The position numbers were made by a program, and so were the translations under genes. Below are positions 20,067-27,326 of a stretch of DNA of 49,122 bases, piece by piece. Within the stretch, counting starts at the first letter, position 1. Each line of letters begins with the position of its first letter. The DNA lies in NCBI GenBank assembly GCA_021774075.1, contig JAJFJK010000042.1, positions 1-49,122 of the forward strand, read 5' to 3'. The stretch comes from Nitrosomonas sp. (GTDB taxonomy: Bacteria; Pseudomonadota; Gammaproteobacteria; Burkholderiales; Nitrosomonadaceae). The notes under the pieces were generated by a model. It worked only from the letters and a program-made list of their open reading frames with translations, made no database searches and was not told the origin of the DNA.

Positions 20067-20792
20067 TTAGCGCCGCCCGTCATACCAAATTGGCAATTTC
20101 TTCTTGTCCTGCAAGGCTTTGCGTGGGCTGAACAGTACATTTATAAACTGCCCGGCGATTTCGCGTCCCGTATAAAGCTGCATTTTGCGCGATGAAGTGA
20201 CGAGCGGGTGTTTGCTCAGAATAGTGAATTTCAAGCCACGCTTACGTCCCCACTTTTTAAGTAAGCGGCTAAGATCAATCTCATCCGCTGCAAATAATTC
20301 CTGATTAAAACCACCTACATCACGAAATGCGTCTGTACGGCATACCACCAGCGCGCCAGAAGCCCAGTGCAGCAAAACAGACATGGCTGTCCAGATATGT
20401 AGCACACCACTGCCCCACCAATTTAAGCCCGGCATATGCATGGTGCTGCCGCAGCCCACATGTTTGCCTGCTTCAATCATTTGCAGAATATCCGCAACCA
20501 TACCGGGATTCAGCAGACTGTCGGCATCCACAAACAATAACCAATCACCCGTAGCAACCGCAGCGCCGGCATTGCGCGCTCGTCCGATCTGATTAATCGG
20601 CTCGAAAACAACCCGCGCACCAGCTTGCTCAGCCAGTTCAGTCGTTTTGTCAGTGGAATTATTGTCAACAACAATGACCTCAGAAGTAAACCCGGACTTC
20701 TGGTTGGCAGCCAATGACTTGGCAATGGAGTCCAAACATTCCGTGATCAAACGTTCTTCATTGAAGGCGGGGATAATGATTGAAAGATGCAT
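20067..20792 (-). CDS. Family 2 glycosyltransferase
   Basis: This 241-aa GT-A fold glycosyltransferase has the nucleotide-sugar binding start LSIIIPAFNEERLI, VVDNNSTDKT, the metal-binding DxD-like segment FVDADS and a GGFNQELFAADEIDLSRLLKK acceptor-side motif. The ATG at 20792 gives the canonical N-terminus directly before LSIIIPAFNEE. An upstream ATG at 20858 in the same frame would add 22 atypical residues. No other cell-surface polysaccharide gene is adjacent. Donor and acceptor are unknown. Confidence 0.9.
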   Translation of the reverse strand: MHLSIIIPAFNEERLITECLDSIAKSLAANQKSGFTSEVIVVDNNSTDKTTELAEQAGARVVFEPINQIGRARNAGAAVATGDWLLFVDADSLLNPGMVADILQMIEAGKHVGCGSTMHMPGLNWWGSGVLHIWTAMSVLLHWASGALVVCRTDAFRDVGGFNQELFAADEIDLSRLLKKWGRKRGLKFTILSKHPLVTSSRKMQLYTGREIAGQFINVLFSPRKALQDKKKLPIWYDGRR

Positions 20793-21187
20793 AAGTAAAT
20801 TCTGATTTCGATGGAAAACGTTATTATCCTGGAAAAATGGCTGAATGCGAAAAGTCACTGAAATAATAATCTGACAATGTGGAATTATTACAAAAGATCA
20901 TGGTAATGATTACCATCAAGTGCATTCTTTACGTTATGGCGGTAGCGGAGAGATAGGTTTTTGATAATTAAATGAGCTTGTGTTCTAATTTGCTTGGGTT
21001 TTCTATGAGCAGAGTTATTAAAAATAAGTGTTTCTGATAACTGAGTACTGGAATATTTTGATATAGGCTGCAAGAAAATAAAAAATACTGGATTGTTTCT
21101 ATAAATCTTTTTTAGAAATACTGGGTTTGTGGAATTTATTTTAATAAATAGCGTGTTATTGTTTTCTTTGTATAGCTGTGCAAAAAA
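20793..21187. other. Intergenic stretch with a 17-bp dyad
   Basis: It is AT-rich and non-coding. A 61-codon minus-strand frame here shows no ribosome binding site or recognisable sequence. The notable element is the palindrome ATGGTAATGATTACCAT at 20900-20916, listed separately. Confidence 0.4.
20900..20916. promoter_or_regulatory. 17-bp perfect dyad, possible operator
   Basis: The sequence ATGGTAATGATTACCAT has two 8-base arms around a single central base. It is about 110 bp upstream of the glycosyltransferase start at 20792 and 272 bp upstream of the HEPN-like gene. The symmetry and size fit a repressor operator, but I cannot assign a regulator. Confidence 0.35.
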
Positions 21188-21709
21188 ATGGGGAATTTTT
21201 ATAATAATGTTTGCGAGGACTTATTCCTTATAAACATGCTGTTAGATGGCTTGAAGGTTTGTCGTATGAATAGTTGGATTAACTTCATCGTAAAAGAAAC
21301 CGAGAGCGCATTGACGCTTCTTTATTCTTATATGGGGTTTTACGAAGAACTAAAGAAAGAAGGTGTAGCTGAAAATGCTAATAAAAATCCAGAATTCTGG
21401 AGGGTACACACAGCCGCTGTTCAACATACATTATTTATATATTTAGGCCGTTTATCCGATGATACCCGTGAAGGTAAGTCATTTTCAGATTTCAAAAATT
21501 ACTGTATTCAGAATGTGTCAGATTTCTCAAAAGACTCATTTCTGTTACGAAGAAGTGACGCATTAGAAGTAAATCCAAACTATCTTGATAATTCTGGGTT
21601 CCCTAGCGCGGTAGGGTGGATAAGCTTGCGTCATCCACCGCATGGTAAGTACAATAAATATCTATTTTTCGACCCAACTATATTGCAGACTTTGGTGATG
21701 GAAGATTGA
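21188..21709 (+). CDS. HEPN/AbiU2-like protein, C-terminus replaced by REP sequence
   Basis: This protein is helical. The section with ETESALTLLYSYMGFYEEL, WRVHTAAVQHTLFIYLGRLSDD and FSDFKNYC resembles AbiU2-like HEPN proteins, many of which are RNase-type or abortive-infection components. From about residue 140 the frame runs into a GTAG-type REP (21611-21639), and the last roughly 34 residues are translated repeat and spacer. The original C-terminus is therefore probably lost. The start at 21188 is uncertain; an internal ATG at 21266 is possible. Family assignment is by pattern and tentative. Confidence 0.55.
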   Translation: MGNFYNNVCEDLFLINMLLDGLKVCRMNSWINFIVKETESALTLLYSYMGFYEELKKEGVAENANKNPEFWRVHTAAVQHTLFIYLGRLSDDTREGKSFSDFKNYCIQNVSDFSKDSFLLRRSDALEVNPNYLDNSGFPSAVGWISLRHPPHGKYNKYLFFDPTILQTLVMED

Positions 21710-21758
21710 TTAAAGTATGGCAATAATTGGCGGATGGTGCTTCGCTTATTTGCCCTAC
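21611..21758. repeat. Inverted pair of GTAG-type REPs (REPIN-like)
   Basis: The left REP is GTAG followed by GGTGGAT...ATCCACC (21611-21639). The right one is the inverted counterpart ending CTAC (21729-21758). About 90 bp separates them. Two head-to-head REPs are the typical unit (REPIN/BIME) mobilised by RAYT proteins. The left unit lies inside the HEPN-like reading frame. Confidence 0.7.
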
Positions 21759-21985
21759 CGTGCTCGAAACAAAATACATGTGTTATTACACGTAAAGGGC
21801 ATGAATAAATGCAAGTTGTTTTTTTACCGACGATTTAGAAAAAATTGGAAATTAGTATTGAATCGTTTTATGATTGAGTTTGCAGGTCGCTTGGTTTATG
21901 TTTATCCATGACAGTTAGTTACACAAATTTTTTTACGGATTCAAAAGGGATTTTTGTTCTATCTAGATTTGTCAAGGAGGTTTTT

Positions 21986-22372
21986 ATGGCTAACAAGATT
22001 GCCGTTCAATTCCGTGTCGACAAATGGCTGAGTGCAGTAATGATGCTCGGTGTATTTTTGATATGTTCAGCACTGCCAACTACCAGCATGGCTGATTGGT
22101 ACCCAAAGTGTAATCAGAGAGATATTTATCCTGACTATTGTTGTTGGACAGGCATTGCACCAGTTTGCACCGCCGGGTGTCCCTCGGGCTATACATTGGA
22201 GAGGAAAAGCAAGAATGCCGATGGTGCGCTATCAAGGTGTTGGACGGGAACGCATAAGCTCTGCTGTCCAGGAAACATTATTGGAGAGGTTGATGGTTTC
22301 GAGTTGTTTCCAAGTGCATTGATGTCGAAAAGGCAGCCTGACTCCCTATTGAAGTCTTTTATTCAGGAATAA
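21986..22372 (+). CDS. Small Cys-rich exported protein, unknown function
   Basis: This 128-aa protein has a signal peptide (about residues 1-36, hydrophobic core VMMLGVFLICSALP, likely cleavage at SMA/D). The mature part holds eight cysteines including CC pairs, suggesting a disulfide-stabilised extracellular domain. I chose the ATG at 21986 because a near-perfect Shine-Dalgarno AAGGAGG precedes it by seven bases; the frame is open upstream to 21908. No family is recognised. It is convergent with a Kazal-domain lipoprotein, another Cys-rich exported protein. Confidence 0.75.
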   Translation: MANKIAVQFRVDKWLSAVMMLGVFLICSALPTTSMADWYPKCNQRDIYPDYCCWTGIAPVCTAGCPSGYTLERKSKNADGALSRCWTGTHKLCCPGNIIGEVDGFELFPSALMSKRQPDSLLKSFIQE

Positions 22373-22465
22373 AGTAGTCGAAGTACTAGGTCGATAATTT
22401 CATAGGATGTAATTCTGCTTCGGTAGAATCGTTGACGCTGACAAATGTTACGCACGGTGGTGCGC

Positions 22466-22499
22466 CTCCTTGCTTCCCTCTAAAGAGGGAAGCAAGGAG
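22466..22499. terminator. Perfect 16-bp hairpin between convergent genes
   Basis: The arms (22466-22481 and 22484-22499) pair without mismatch around a two-base loop. The position between two convergent stop codons (22372 and 22537) suggests a bidirectional transcription terminator. No long U-tract is present on either strand. Such a long perfect stem is unusual and could alternatively be a recombination or mobile-element remnant. Confidence 0.6.
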
Positions 22500-22536
22500 T
22501 GCTCTCCTGTGAATTTTCATATGGCTCTCGTTAGCG

Positions 22537-23007
22537 CTAATAGGCTACGCATATCCCTGGACAATCTGCGCCGCCATCGGTAGGGTCGCAATTATCATCT
22601 GGGTCATCAATGCAAGTCAGGTCATCTGGACACGCGATTCCAGCGATTCCACCGCAAGCAAGCGGCTCCGGTGGCATACATTCGCCTACATGATTAATGG
22701 ACATACCTGCTGCTGCTGCCTCACACTTATTACTATAGGTCTTGCCATCACAACCACAAACCGGGTCGTACTCTCTTGTGCAAGCCGTGGGCTTGGTTTT
22801 ACAGATGCCTTGTGCATCGGAAACCTGGCATTGACCAATACCGAAATCGCAGTATTGCCCTTTATCAGGACAGGTCAGTCCCTGGATGGTGCCGCAAACA
22901 GTTTCTTGGGGCGGAGGGGGTGGGGGTGGTTGCGTTGGTTCGTTATCACAACCCATTAGTACGAGGGCCACACAAAAACTAATTAACCAAGTGATAAGTA
23001 TGTTCAT
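22537..23007 (-). CDS. Lipoprotein with Kazal-type serine protease inhibitor domain
   Basis: This 156-aa protein has a lipoprotein signal (lipobox LMGC, Cys20 as lipidated residue). Asp at position +2 would favour inner-membrane retention under the E. coli rule. A proline run follows (about residues 27-33). Residues about 76-110 form a Kazal domain: CTREYDPVCGCDGKTYSNKC with the closing VGEC. The Kazal loop is the canonical inhibitor of serine proteases. A second Cys-rich segment follows. Likely roles are protection from extracellular, predator or host proteases; the target is unknown. Confidence 0.85.
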   Translation of the reverse strand: MNILITWLISFCVALVLMGCDNEPTQPPPPPPPQETVCGTIQGLTCPDKGQYCDFGIGQCQVSDAQGICKTKPTACTREYDPVCGCDGKTYSNKCEAAAAGMSINHVGECMPPEPLACGGIAGIACPDDLTCIDDPDDNCDPTDGGADCPGICVAY

Positions 23008-23134
23008 GGATTTTTCTCCCTAACAGATATTTAGCTGGAAAAAAGTATAATGCATTGAAATATTAGCGCATATTTCCTTTTAATGAAAGTGTTTAATCTT
23101 GCTGTTTTAGTAATAATGATATATTTTCTATGCC

Positions 23135-23196
23135 ATGAGATCTTTTGAGTTCAATAGTGAATAGATCCGAATAATTTCTGTAAGGCGTGCACGTAT
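23135..23196 (+). pseudogene. Collapsed BrnT-type toxin remnant
   Basis: One frame encodes MRSFEFNSE, then a stop, then IRIISVRRAR. The first piece resembles a BrnT N-terminus and the second is the BrnT C-terminal signature, which normally precedes brnA directly. The middle of the toxin (about 60-70 residues) is missing, and the 265-bp element begins immediately after. The partner antitoxin gene follows at 23479. This is pattern recognition on short pieces; the position beside brnA is the main support. Confidence 0.6.
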
Positions 23197-23461
23197 AGTA
23201 TTCCTTCAACTTGATATTTACGGATACAGCGCTCACAAGATGTTTCTTCACAAGGCGCAGTACGCAGACAATGGTCGTTCCCTTGGCAAGTGCTGCAACG
23301 CGGTGACGGGACATCTTGTGAGCGCCCTACGGGTTAGCTTTTCAACATCACTGGCGGCGTTAGGTCTCTTGATAAGGGAGTGACCATTGCCTGCAAGACC
23401 TGTCTTGCCAGTAACGCTGAAAAGCTAACTGTACCCGCAAATATCAAGTTGAAGGAATACT
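23197..23461. repeat. 265-bp nested inverted-repeat element, family C, copy 2
   Basis: It has the same length and internal arrangement as 18755-19019. Terminal repeats of about 22 bp starting GTATTCCTTCAACTTGATAT are perfect complements in this copy. It sits exactly between the toxin remnant and the Shine-Dalgarno of brnA, so it separated the two genes of a former operon. Confidence 0.85.
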
Positions 23462-23478
23462 TACTGAGGAGGCACTTT

Positions 23479-23730
23479 ATGAAAGCTAAGGATTTTGATA
23501 AAAAATTTGATGAAGACAAAATTGATATAGTTGAAGATCTTGATTTGTCGACGATTAAACGTCCTAATCAAGCGCAGAGAAGAGTCAACGTGGATTTCCC
23601 CACTTGGATGATTGATTCTCTTGATAAAGAAGCTTCTAGATTAGGGGTTACGCGGCAATCAATTATTAAAATTTGGTTGGCAGAGCGTCTCGAGAATTTA
23701 ACTGTTAACAAGGCAAGGCAAGTGCGGTAG
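23479..23730 (+). CDS. brnA: BrnA-type antitoxin (orphan)
   Basis: This 83-aa ribbon-helix-helix protein is of the BrnA/CopG kind. The C-terminal half RVNVDFPTWMIDSLDKEASR, then LGVTRQSIIKIWLAERLE, is the family hallmark. BrnA normally neutralises the BrnT ribonuclease and autoregulates the operon. I chose the ATG at 23479, preceded by GAGGAGG. An earlier in-frame start at 23380 lies inside the repeat element. The toxin is reduced to remnants upstream, and the old promoter is probably lost. The TAG stop overlaps the GTAG of a REP. Confidence 0.85.
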   Translation: MKAKDFDKKFDEDKIDIVEDLDLSTIKRPNQAQRRVNVDFPTWMIDSLDKEASRLGVTRQSIIKIWLAERLENLTVNKARQVR

Positions 23731-23757
23731 GGTGTAATAACCAAAGGGCATTGCACC
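23727..23757 (+). repeat. GTAG-type REP overlapping the brnA stop codon
   Basis: GTAG is followed by a hairpin with GGTGTAAT and ATTGCACC arms (one G-T pair). The TAG of the brnA stop is part of the GTAG tetranucleotide, so the repeat inserted at or created the end of the gene. Confidence 0.6.
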
Positions 23758-23825
23758 GTGAAAAGATCGGCTTAGCGCGGCTGGGGTGGTCGAAAAATGA
23801 AGTGTAAATTGTTCAGAACCCATAC

Positions 23826-23859
23826 GCTGTATCCGCAAATATTAAATTGACAGAGTACT
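23826..23859. repeat. Truncated end of the 265-bp element (family C)
   Basis: This 34-bp segment matches the right end of the full copies (CTGTACCCGCAAATATCAAG in copy 2) with a few differences, and ends in AGTACT as copy 1 does. The rest of the element is absent, so it is a decayed or partial copy. Confidence 0.6.
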
Positions 23860-23893
23860 TGGTTATTTAATAATCAAATGAGGGAGGTTAGAC

Positions 23894-24724
23894 ATGCGCA
23901 CTTTCGCAGAAAGACCGAAGATCACTCAGCAGATTACGTCGATCAAGTCTAGGATTCCTCGTCGAGCACACATTGGGCAAAGTCATGCGGTTAGCTCAAT
24001 TTTTCATTCACAACGCATGTTCGACAATAAAGACGAACAACGGCTGACAGGAGCAAATTCAACGCGTGGACTGAAAGCGGATGTGGGGGACGAGGAGATT
24101 TTACGCGGTCGTACAACCGGTGAGATTATTCTTGATGTGGTACGACCTGTTGGGACAGCTTTGGAAAATGCGCTTATTTCAGGTGCGGGAGCCTCGGCAG
24201 AAGTCCGTGTTGCTACGACTACTAAAAAGGGGCCGACCTGGAAAAAATACGGCGTTTTTGTATGGCATGCTGATTTCAAGACAACCGGTCGAAGTGGGTG
24301 GATCGTTCAAGAAATATTCAATACTTGGCAGGCAAAGGATGCGGCGGGTAAAGCTGTTGCAAGCCCACTTACGCCACATTACCTAGAAGCCTGGGCGGTG
24401 GATAGTGCTGGCAAGGTTACGCCAAAACAAAGTGCTCGTACGGGCAAAAGTATGGCCAATGATCATTGGGATACCCCGAATCTTAAGGTTTACTATCGTG
24501 CTGTCGAAGGGCATTCGGCGACCACGGCGAAGGTCTATTTCACCAAGACCAATCCTGCGACACAAGGCTTTATCAGAAACAATCCGGCCACTAACGCAGG
24601 TGGCTTATTATCCTCGACCACTACACCCGCTGGCCTTGGTAAGGTCCGCTTGTATCGTTATGCGCAAAGCACTTGGGATTCAACGAGGGCTGTGCCAATC
24701 CATGTTGGTTCAGCAGGGCCGTGA
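23894..24724 (+). CDS. Protein with DUF4157/eCIS-associated N-terminal signature
   Basis: The 276-aa protein begins MRTFAERPKITQQITS, followed by PRRAHIGQSHAVSSI and an HSQRMFDNKDEQRL segment. This is a diverged form of the leader found at the start of DUF4157-type proteins linked to extracellular contractile injection systems (commonly FGQSREVxSILHLQRTIGN). The DUF4157 HExxH zinc-peptidase core itself is absent. Residues about 110-270 (YGVFVWHADFKTTGRSGWIV, YLEAWAVDSAGKVTPKQ) form a beta-rich domain I do not recognise. A good Shine-Dalgarno (GGGAGG) precedes the ATG. No injection-system structural genes are in the window. Confidence 0.7.
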   Translation: MRTFAERPKITQQITSIKSRIPRRAHIGQSHAVSSIFHSQRMFDNKDEQRLTGANSTRGLKADVGDEEILRGRTTGEIILDVVRPVGTALENALISGAGASAEVRVATTTKKGPTWKKYGVFVWHADFKTTGRSGWIVQEIFNTWQAKDAAGKAVASPLTPHYLEAWAVDSAGKVTPKQSARTGKSMANDHWDTPNLKVYYRAVEGHSATTAKVYFTKTNPATQGFIRNNPATNAGGLLSSTTTPAGLGKVRLYRYAQSTWDSTRAVPIHVGSAGP

Positions 24725-24858
24725 GGGACGAATATGTTTACTCGCGATAAAGTTGTATCATGTGTTTTTCCATGTCATGCAAATTATCATAGTAGAAATG
24801 TTCATTAGCTATGTTGTGAATGAATAAAAATGGCTTGGATTCTCTTGCGATGTTTACA

Positions 24859-24999
24859 GGGCGCTTCTAAAAACTCAGAGTTCGCTCAAATGCAAGGCAC
24901 AGAAAAAATTTTGCAGCGCAGCATATGTTTTATATGTAAGCAATAAATTTATTCTGTAACACAGCAGTTGGGATGAAATCTGGGTTTTTAGAAGTGCCC
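24859..24999 (+). repeat. 141-bp miniature inverted-repeat element, family B, copy 1
   Basis: The ends GGGCGCTTCTAAAAA and TTTTTAGAAGTGCCC are inverted repeats. The element is flanked by a perfect 4-bp duplication TACA (24855-24858 and 25000-25003). A second copy in the same orientation is at 39276-39414 with its own duplication. This is non-autonomous, DDE-transposase-type mobility. Confidence 0.88.
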
Positions 25000-25030
25000 T
25001 ACAGTTGATTAATAAATATGGGAGAACGTT

Positions 25031-25738
25031 ATGAAGATACTTACTAACAAGCTAATACTGATTATCATTATGCTGGTGGCATTAGTTGGCTGTGCGGGTA
25101 TGACGCCATCGCAACAAAACACCGCGCAAGGTACCGCAGTTGGTACGGGTCTTGGTGCCGCCACTGGTGCTGCAATCGGTGCCTTAGCAGGTGATGCTGG
25201 AATAGGCGCGGCTATCGGTGCCGGTGTTGGCGCAGTGGGTGGCTATGCCTGGTCTTCCAGAATGGAGGAGCAGAAAAGACAAATGCAACAAGCAACTGCC
25301 GGTACGGATATTCAGGTTACACAAACTGCAAATAATCAGCTGAAAATGAATATTCCGAGTGATATTTCTTTTGATAGTGGGCGTGCGGAAATAAAGCCGG
25401 AAATGTATCCAGTGTTAAATAGTTTGGTGGCCGGTTTAATGAGTAACCCAAATGCTCAGGCTAGCATCGTAGGACATACCGATAATACCGGCAATGATGC
25501 AATTAACAATCCATTATCGGTTAATCGTGCGGCCAACACGCGCAACTATATTGTGAGTCAGGGTATACAATCCAATCGTATCCGTATTGATGGCCGTGGT
25601 TCCTATGAACCAGAAGTGCCGAATGACAGTCCGATGAACCGGGCAATAAACCGTCGGGTTGAGGTATTTGTGTTTGAACCGCAGCAACAGCAACAACCGC
25701 AGTATCAACAGCCCCAATATCAGCAACCAAGGTATTAA
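25031..25738 (+). CDS. OmpA-family lipoprotein with glycine zipper (YiaD-like)
   Basis: This 235-aa outer-membrane lipoprotein has the lipobox LVGC with Cys21; Ala at +2 is compatible with outer-membrane sorting. Residues about 35-75 form a Gly/Ala-rich zipper. The C-terminal 110 residues are an OmpA-like peptidoglycan-binding domain with IVGHTDNTG, LSVNRAANTRNYIVSQGI, IDGRGSYEP and NRAINRRVEV. The tail is a Gln/Tyr/Pro repeat. It probably tethers the outer membrane to peptidoglycan. It starts 10 bp after GGGAGA. A hairpin follows the gene at 25754-25772. Confidence 0.93.
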   Translation: MKILTNKLILIIIMLVALVGCAGMTPSQQNTAQGTAVGTGLGAATGAAIGALAGDAGIGAAIGAGVGAVGGYAWSSRMEEQKRQMQQATAGTDIQVTQTANNQLKMNIPSDISFDSGRAEIKPEMYPVLNSLVAGLMSNPNAQASIVGHTDNTGNDAINNPLSVNRAANTRNYIVSQGIQSNRIRIDGRGSYEPEVPNDSPMNRAINRRVEVFVFEPQQQQQPQYQQPQYQQPRY

Positions 25739-25753
25739 TTAACAAAAGGTAAA

Positions 25754-25772
25754 CCACCGGTTTTGCCGGTGG
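25754..25772. terminator. Hairpin after the OmpA lipoprotein gene
   Basis: The arms CCACCGG and CCGGTGG pair perfectly around TTTTG, 15 bp after the stop codon. It is GC-rich and short like an intrinsic terminator stem, but lacks a clear downstream U-run. Confidence 0.55.
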
Positions 25773-25908
25773 ACTATAGCAGTTTGACAATTCCGGGATT
25801 CACCGGAAGTCTCCTTATCTATGAACCGCTTCAAGTTCAATATAACTCGGTATTGAAACCTGAAGTTTATCCGAGGTCTAACAATTCCATTTTAAGCCTA
25901 TTCTTATT

Positions 25909-27213
25909 ATGAGTGACGTAGAATCATTAAACGAATATTTCACCCAACGGGTCGAGGTGCATGCAAGCAGGCACGCAATTGATCAAAAGCATGAAATTGG
26001 TGATTGTATTTCCGGACCTGAAAGCCATGGTTTTTCAGAAGAATCCTTATATCTGAACAATCATTTTAATGAGCGGCTTGAAGCCGTCAGAGCGGATGAA
26101 CTGAGTAAATCCACAATTATGTGTGTTCCTATTCCTGATACCGGAACGATTCCAAAGATTCTAAACGATGTTTTTAATATTGAAGCGGTTTCTCAGATGG
26201 TTGGCAATGCCCTTGGTACCGGCGAGCAACCAGCGCCTGACGTAGATATCCCCATCGATGGAGAACACGCTTTTTTTGAAGAAGAAATTCCAGAGGATGA
26301 TGAAGTCGGTGAAGATAACAAACAGGAAATTAGGGCAACAGGCGTTCTGAAATTCTTTGATTTAATTCCAGACTGGCTCGCCAGCAATCTTGATGCTTCT
26401 CTTGTGCCTTTTGAAGACAGATGGCTTACCACACTTGATGTAAACATGAAAAGTACCGGGCATATCATCGTTAGTCCTGCTCCAATCGGTATGGCATTAG
26501 ACCCAAGTACAAACCACAGAATTATCGTTACATCATTTATGAAAGGTATTGTTAATACAAATGATGGCGTACCTTATCCGATGGATGTCGAACTGGATTA
26601 CGATCCGCTTTTAGGGGCGCTTGACGATGACATAGAACTACCGGGAAGTGGTCAAAAAACTATCATGGCAATTAACGAAATTTATGACTCAGGCGATTCT
26701 GTTGACGAACAAATCCAAACTTTGAGGGACGCAAGCACAGAACAAGAAAGCTTTATGGATGCTGTGGTTGCAGAAATTATTCCCGATAATGAAAATGATA
26801 GTGATCGCTATGATGAAGTAGAAGCTGTCGAAGATGATGAATTATTAGAAGTCGAAGTAACACTTACCGGTCACCGCAAGGATGAGATTGACCTGATATT
26901 AGAACAACAAGTTGTCGTCTATGTTGATCCAAATCACTTGGAGTATGCCAAAGCACAGCTTTCAGAAAACCTTGTTTTTTTAACAGGCAATGTCTCATTT
27001 TCATTCGGTTTGTATAACCCAGGCGCACCGCCGGAAGAGCTTGAAAATACGGAGAAGAATGATTATCTTCAGTTTTATATAAACATAAAAGAAGACAATG
27101 GTAGAAACTTGAGAGATTCTATTGTTTTACATGGTGGACCTCTTTTAGCGCTTGCTAAATTGAAACTTCCTTATCATTTGCCAAAACGCAAACCCGAGCA
27201 CTTCAATCGTTGA
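25909..27213 (+). CDS. Acidic soluble protein of unknown function
   Basis: This 434-aa protein has no signal peptide and no membrane helix. It is very acidic overall, with Asp/Glu-rich linkers near residues 125-145 and 285-320. The rest alternates beta-like segments (HRIIVTSFMKGIVNT, VVVYVDPNHLEYA, GNVSFSFGLYNPGAPPEE). I recognise no family. The acidic linkers suggest Ca2+ binding or a flexible multidomain protein, but this is only an impression. The ATG at 25909 lacks a strong Shine-Dalgarno. It is followed 44 bp later by a carboxymuconolactone-decarboxylase-like frame. Confidence 0.65.
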   Translation: MSDVESLNEYFTQRVEVHASRHAIDQKHEIGDCISGPESHGFSEESLYLNNHFNERLEAVRADELSKSTIMCVPIPDTGTIPKILNDVFNIEAVSQMVGNALGTGEQPAPDVDIPIDGEHAFFEEEIPEDDEVGEDNKQEIRATGVLKFFDLIPDWLASNLDASLVPFEDRWLTTLDVNMKSTGHIIVSPAPIGMALDPSTNHRIIVTSFMKGIVNTNDGVPYPMDVELDYDPLLGALDDDIELPGSGQKTIMAINEIYDSGDSVDEQIQTLRDASTEQESFMDAVVAEIIPDNENDSDRYDEVEAVEDDELLEVEVTLTGHRKDEIDLILEQQVVVYVDPNHLEYAKAQLSENLVFLTGNVSFSFGLYNPGAPPEELENTEKNDYLQFYINIKEDNGRNLRDSIVLHGGPLLALAKLKLPYHLPKRKPEHFNR

Positions 27214-27326
27214 CTCATAATTGTAATTGGCTATGCGAGGCAGGATTGAGCTAAAAAATGAGCATAGAAAACTGCTCTCACTCCTTTGCCCTTCTTAACA
27301 AAACGTTGTCTTATATAGGGGACATT

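Noticed and set aside
20888..21073. 61-codon minus-strand frame
   Set aside because: No ribosome binding site, unusual composition, no family resemblance; probably chance in AT-rich DNA.
21717..21911. 64-codon plus-strand frame
   Set aside because: Its first third is translated REP sequence, it has no ribosome binding site and no recognisable protein pattern.
23093..23314. 73-codon minus-strand frame across the 265-bp element
   Set aside because: About half lies inside the repeat; the plus strand of the remainder explains itself as a BrnT remnant.
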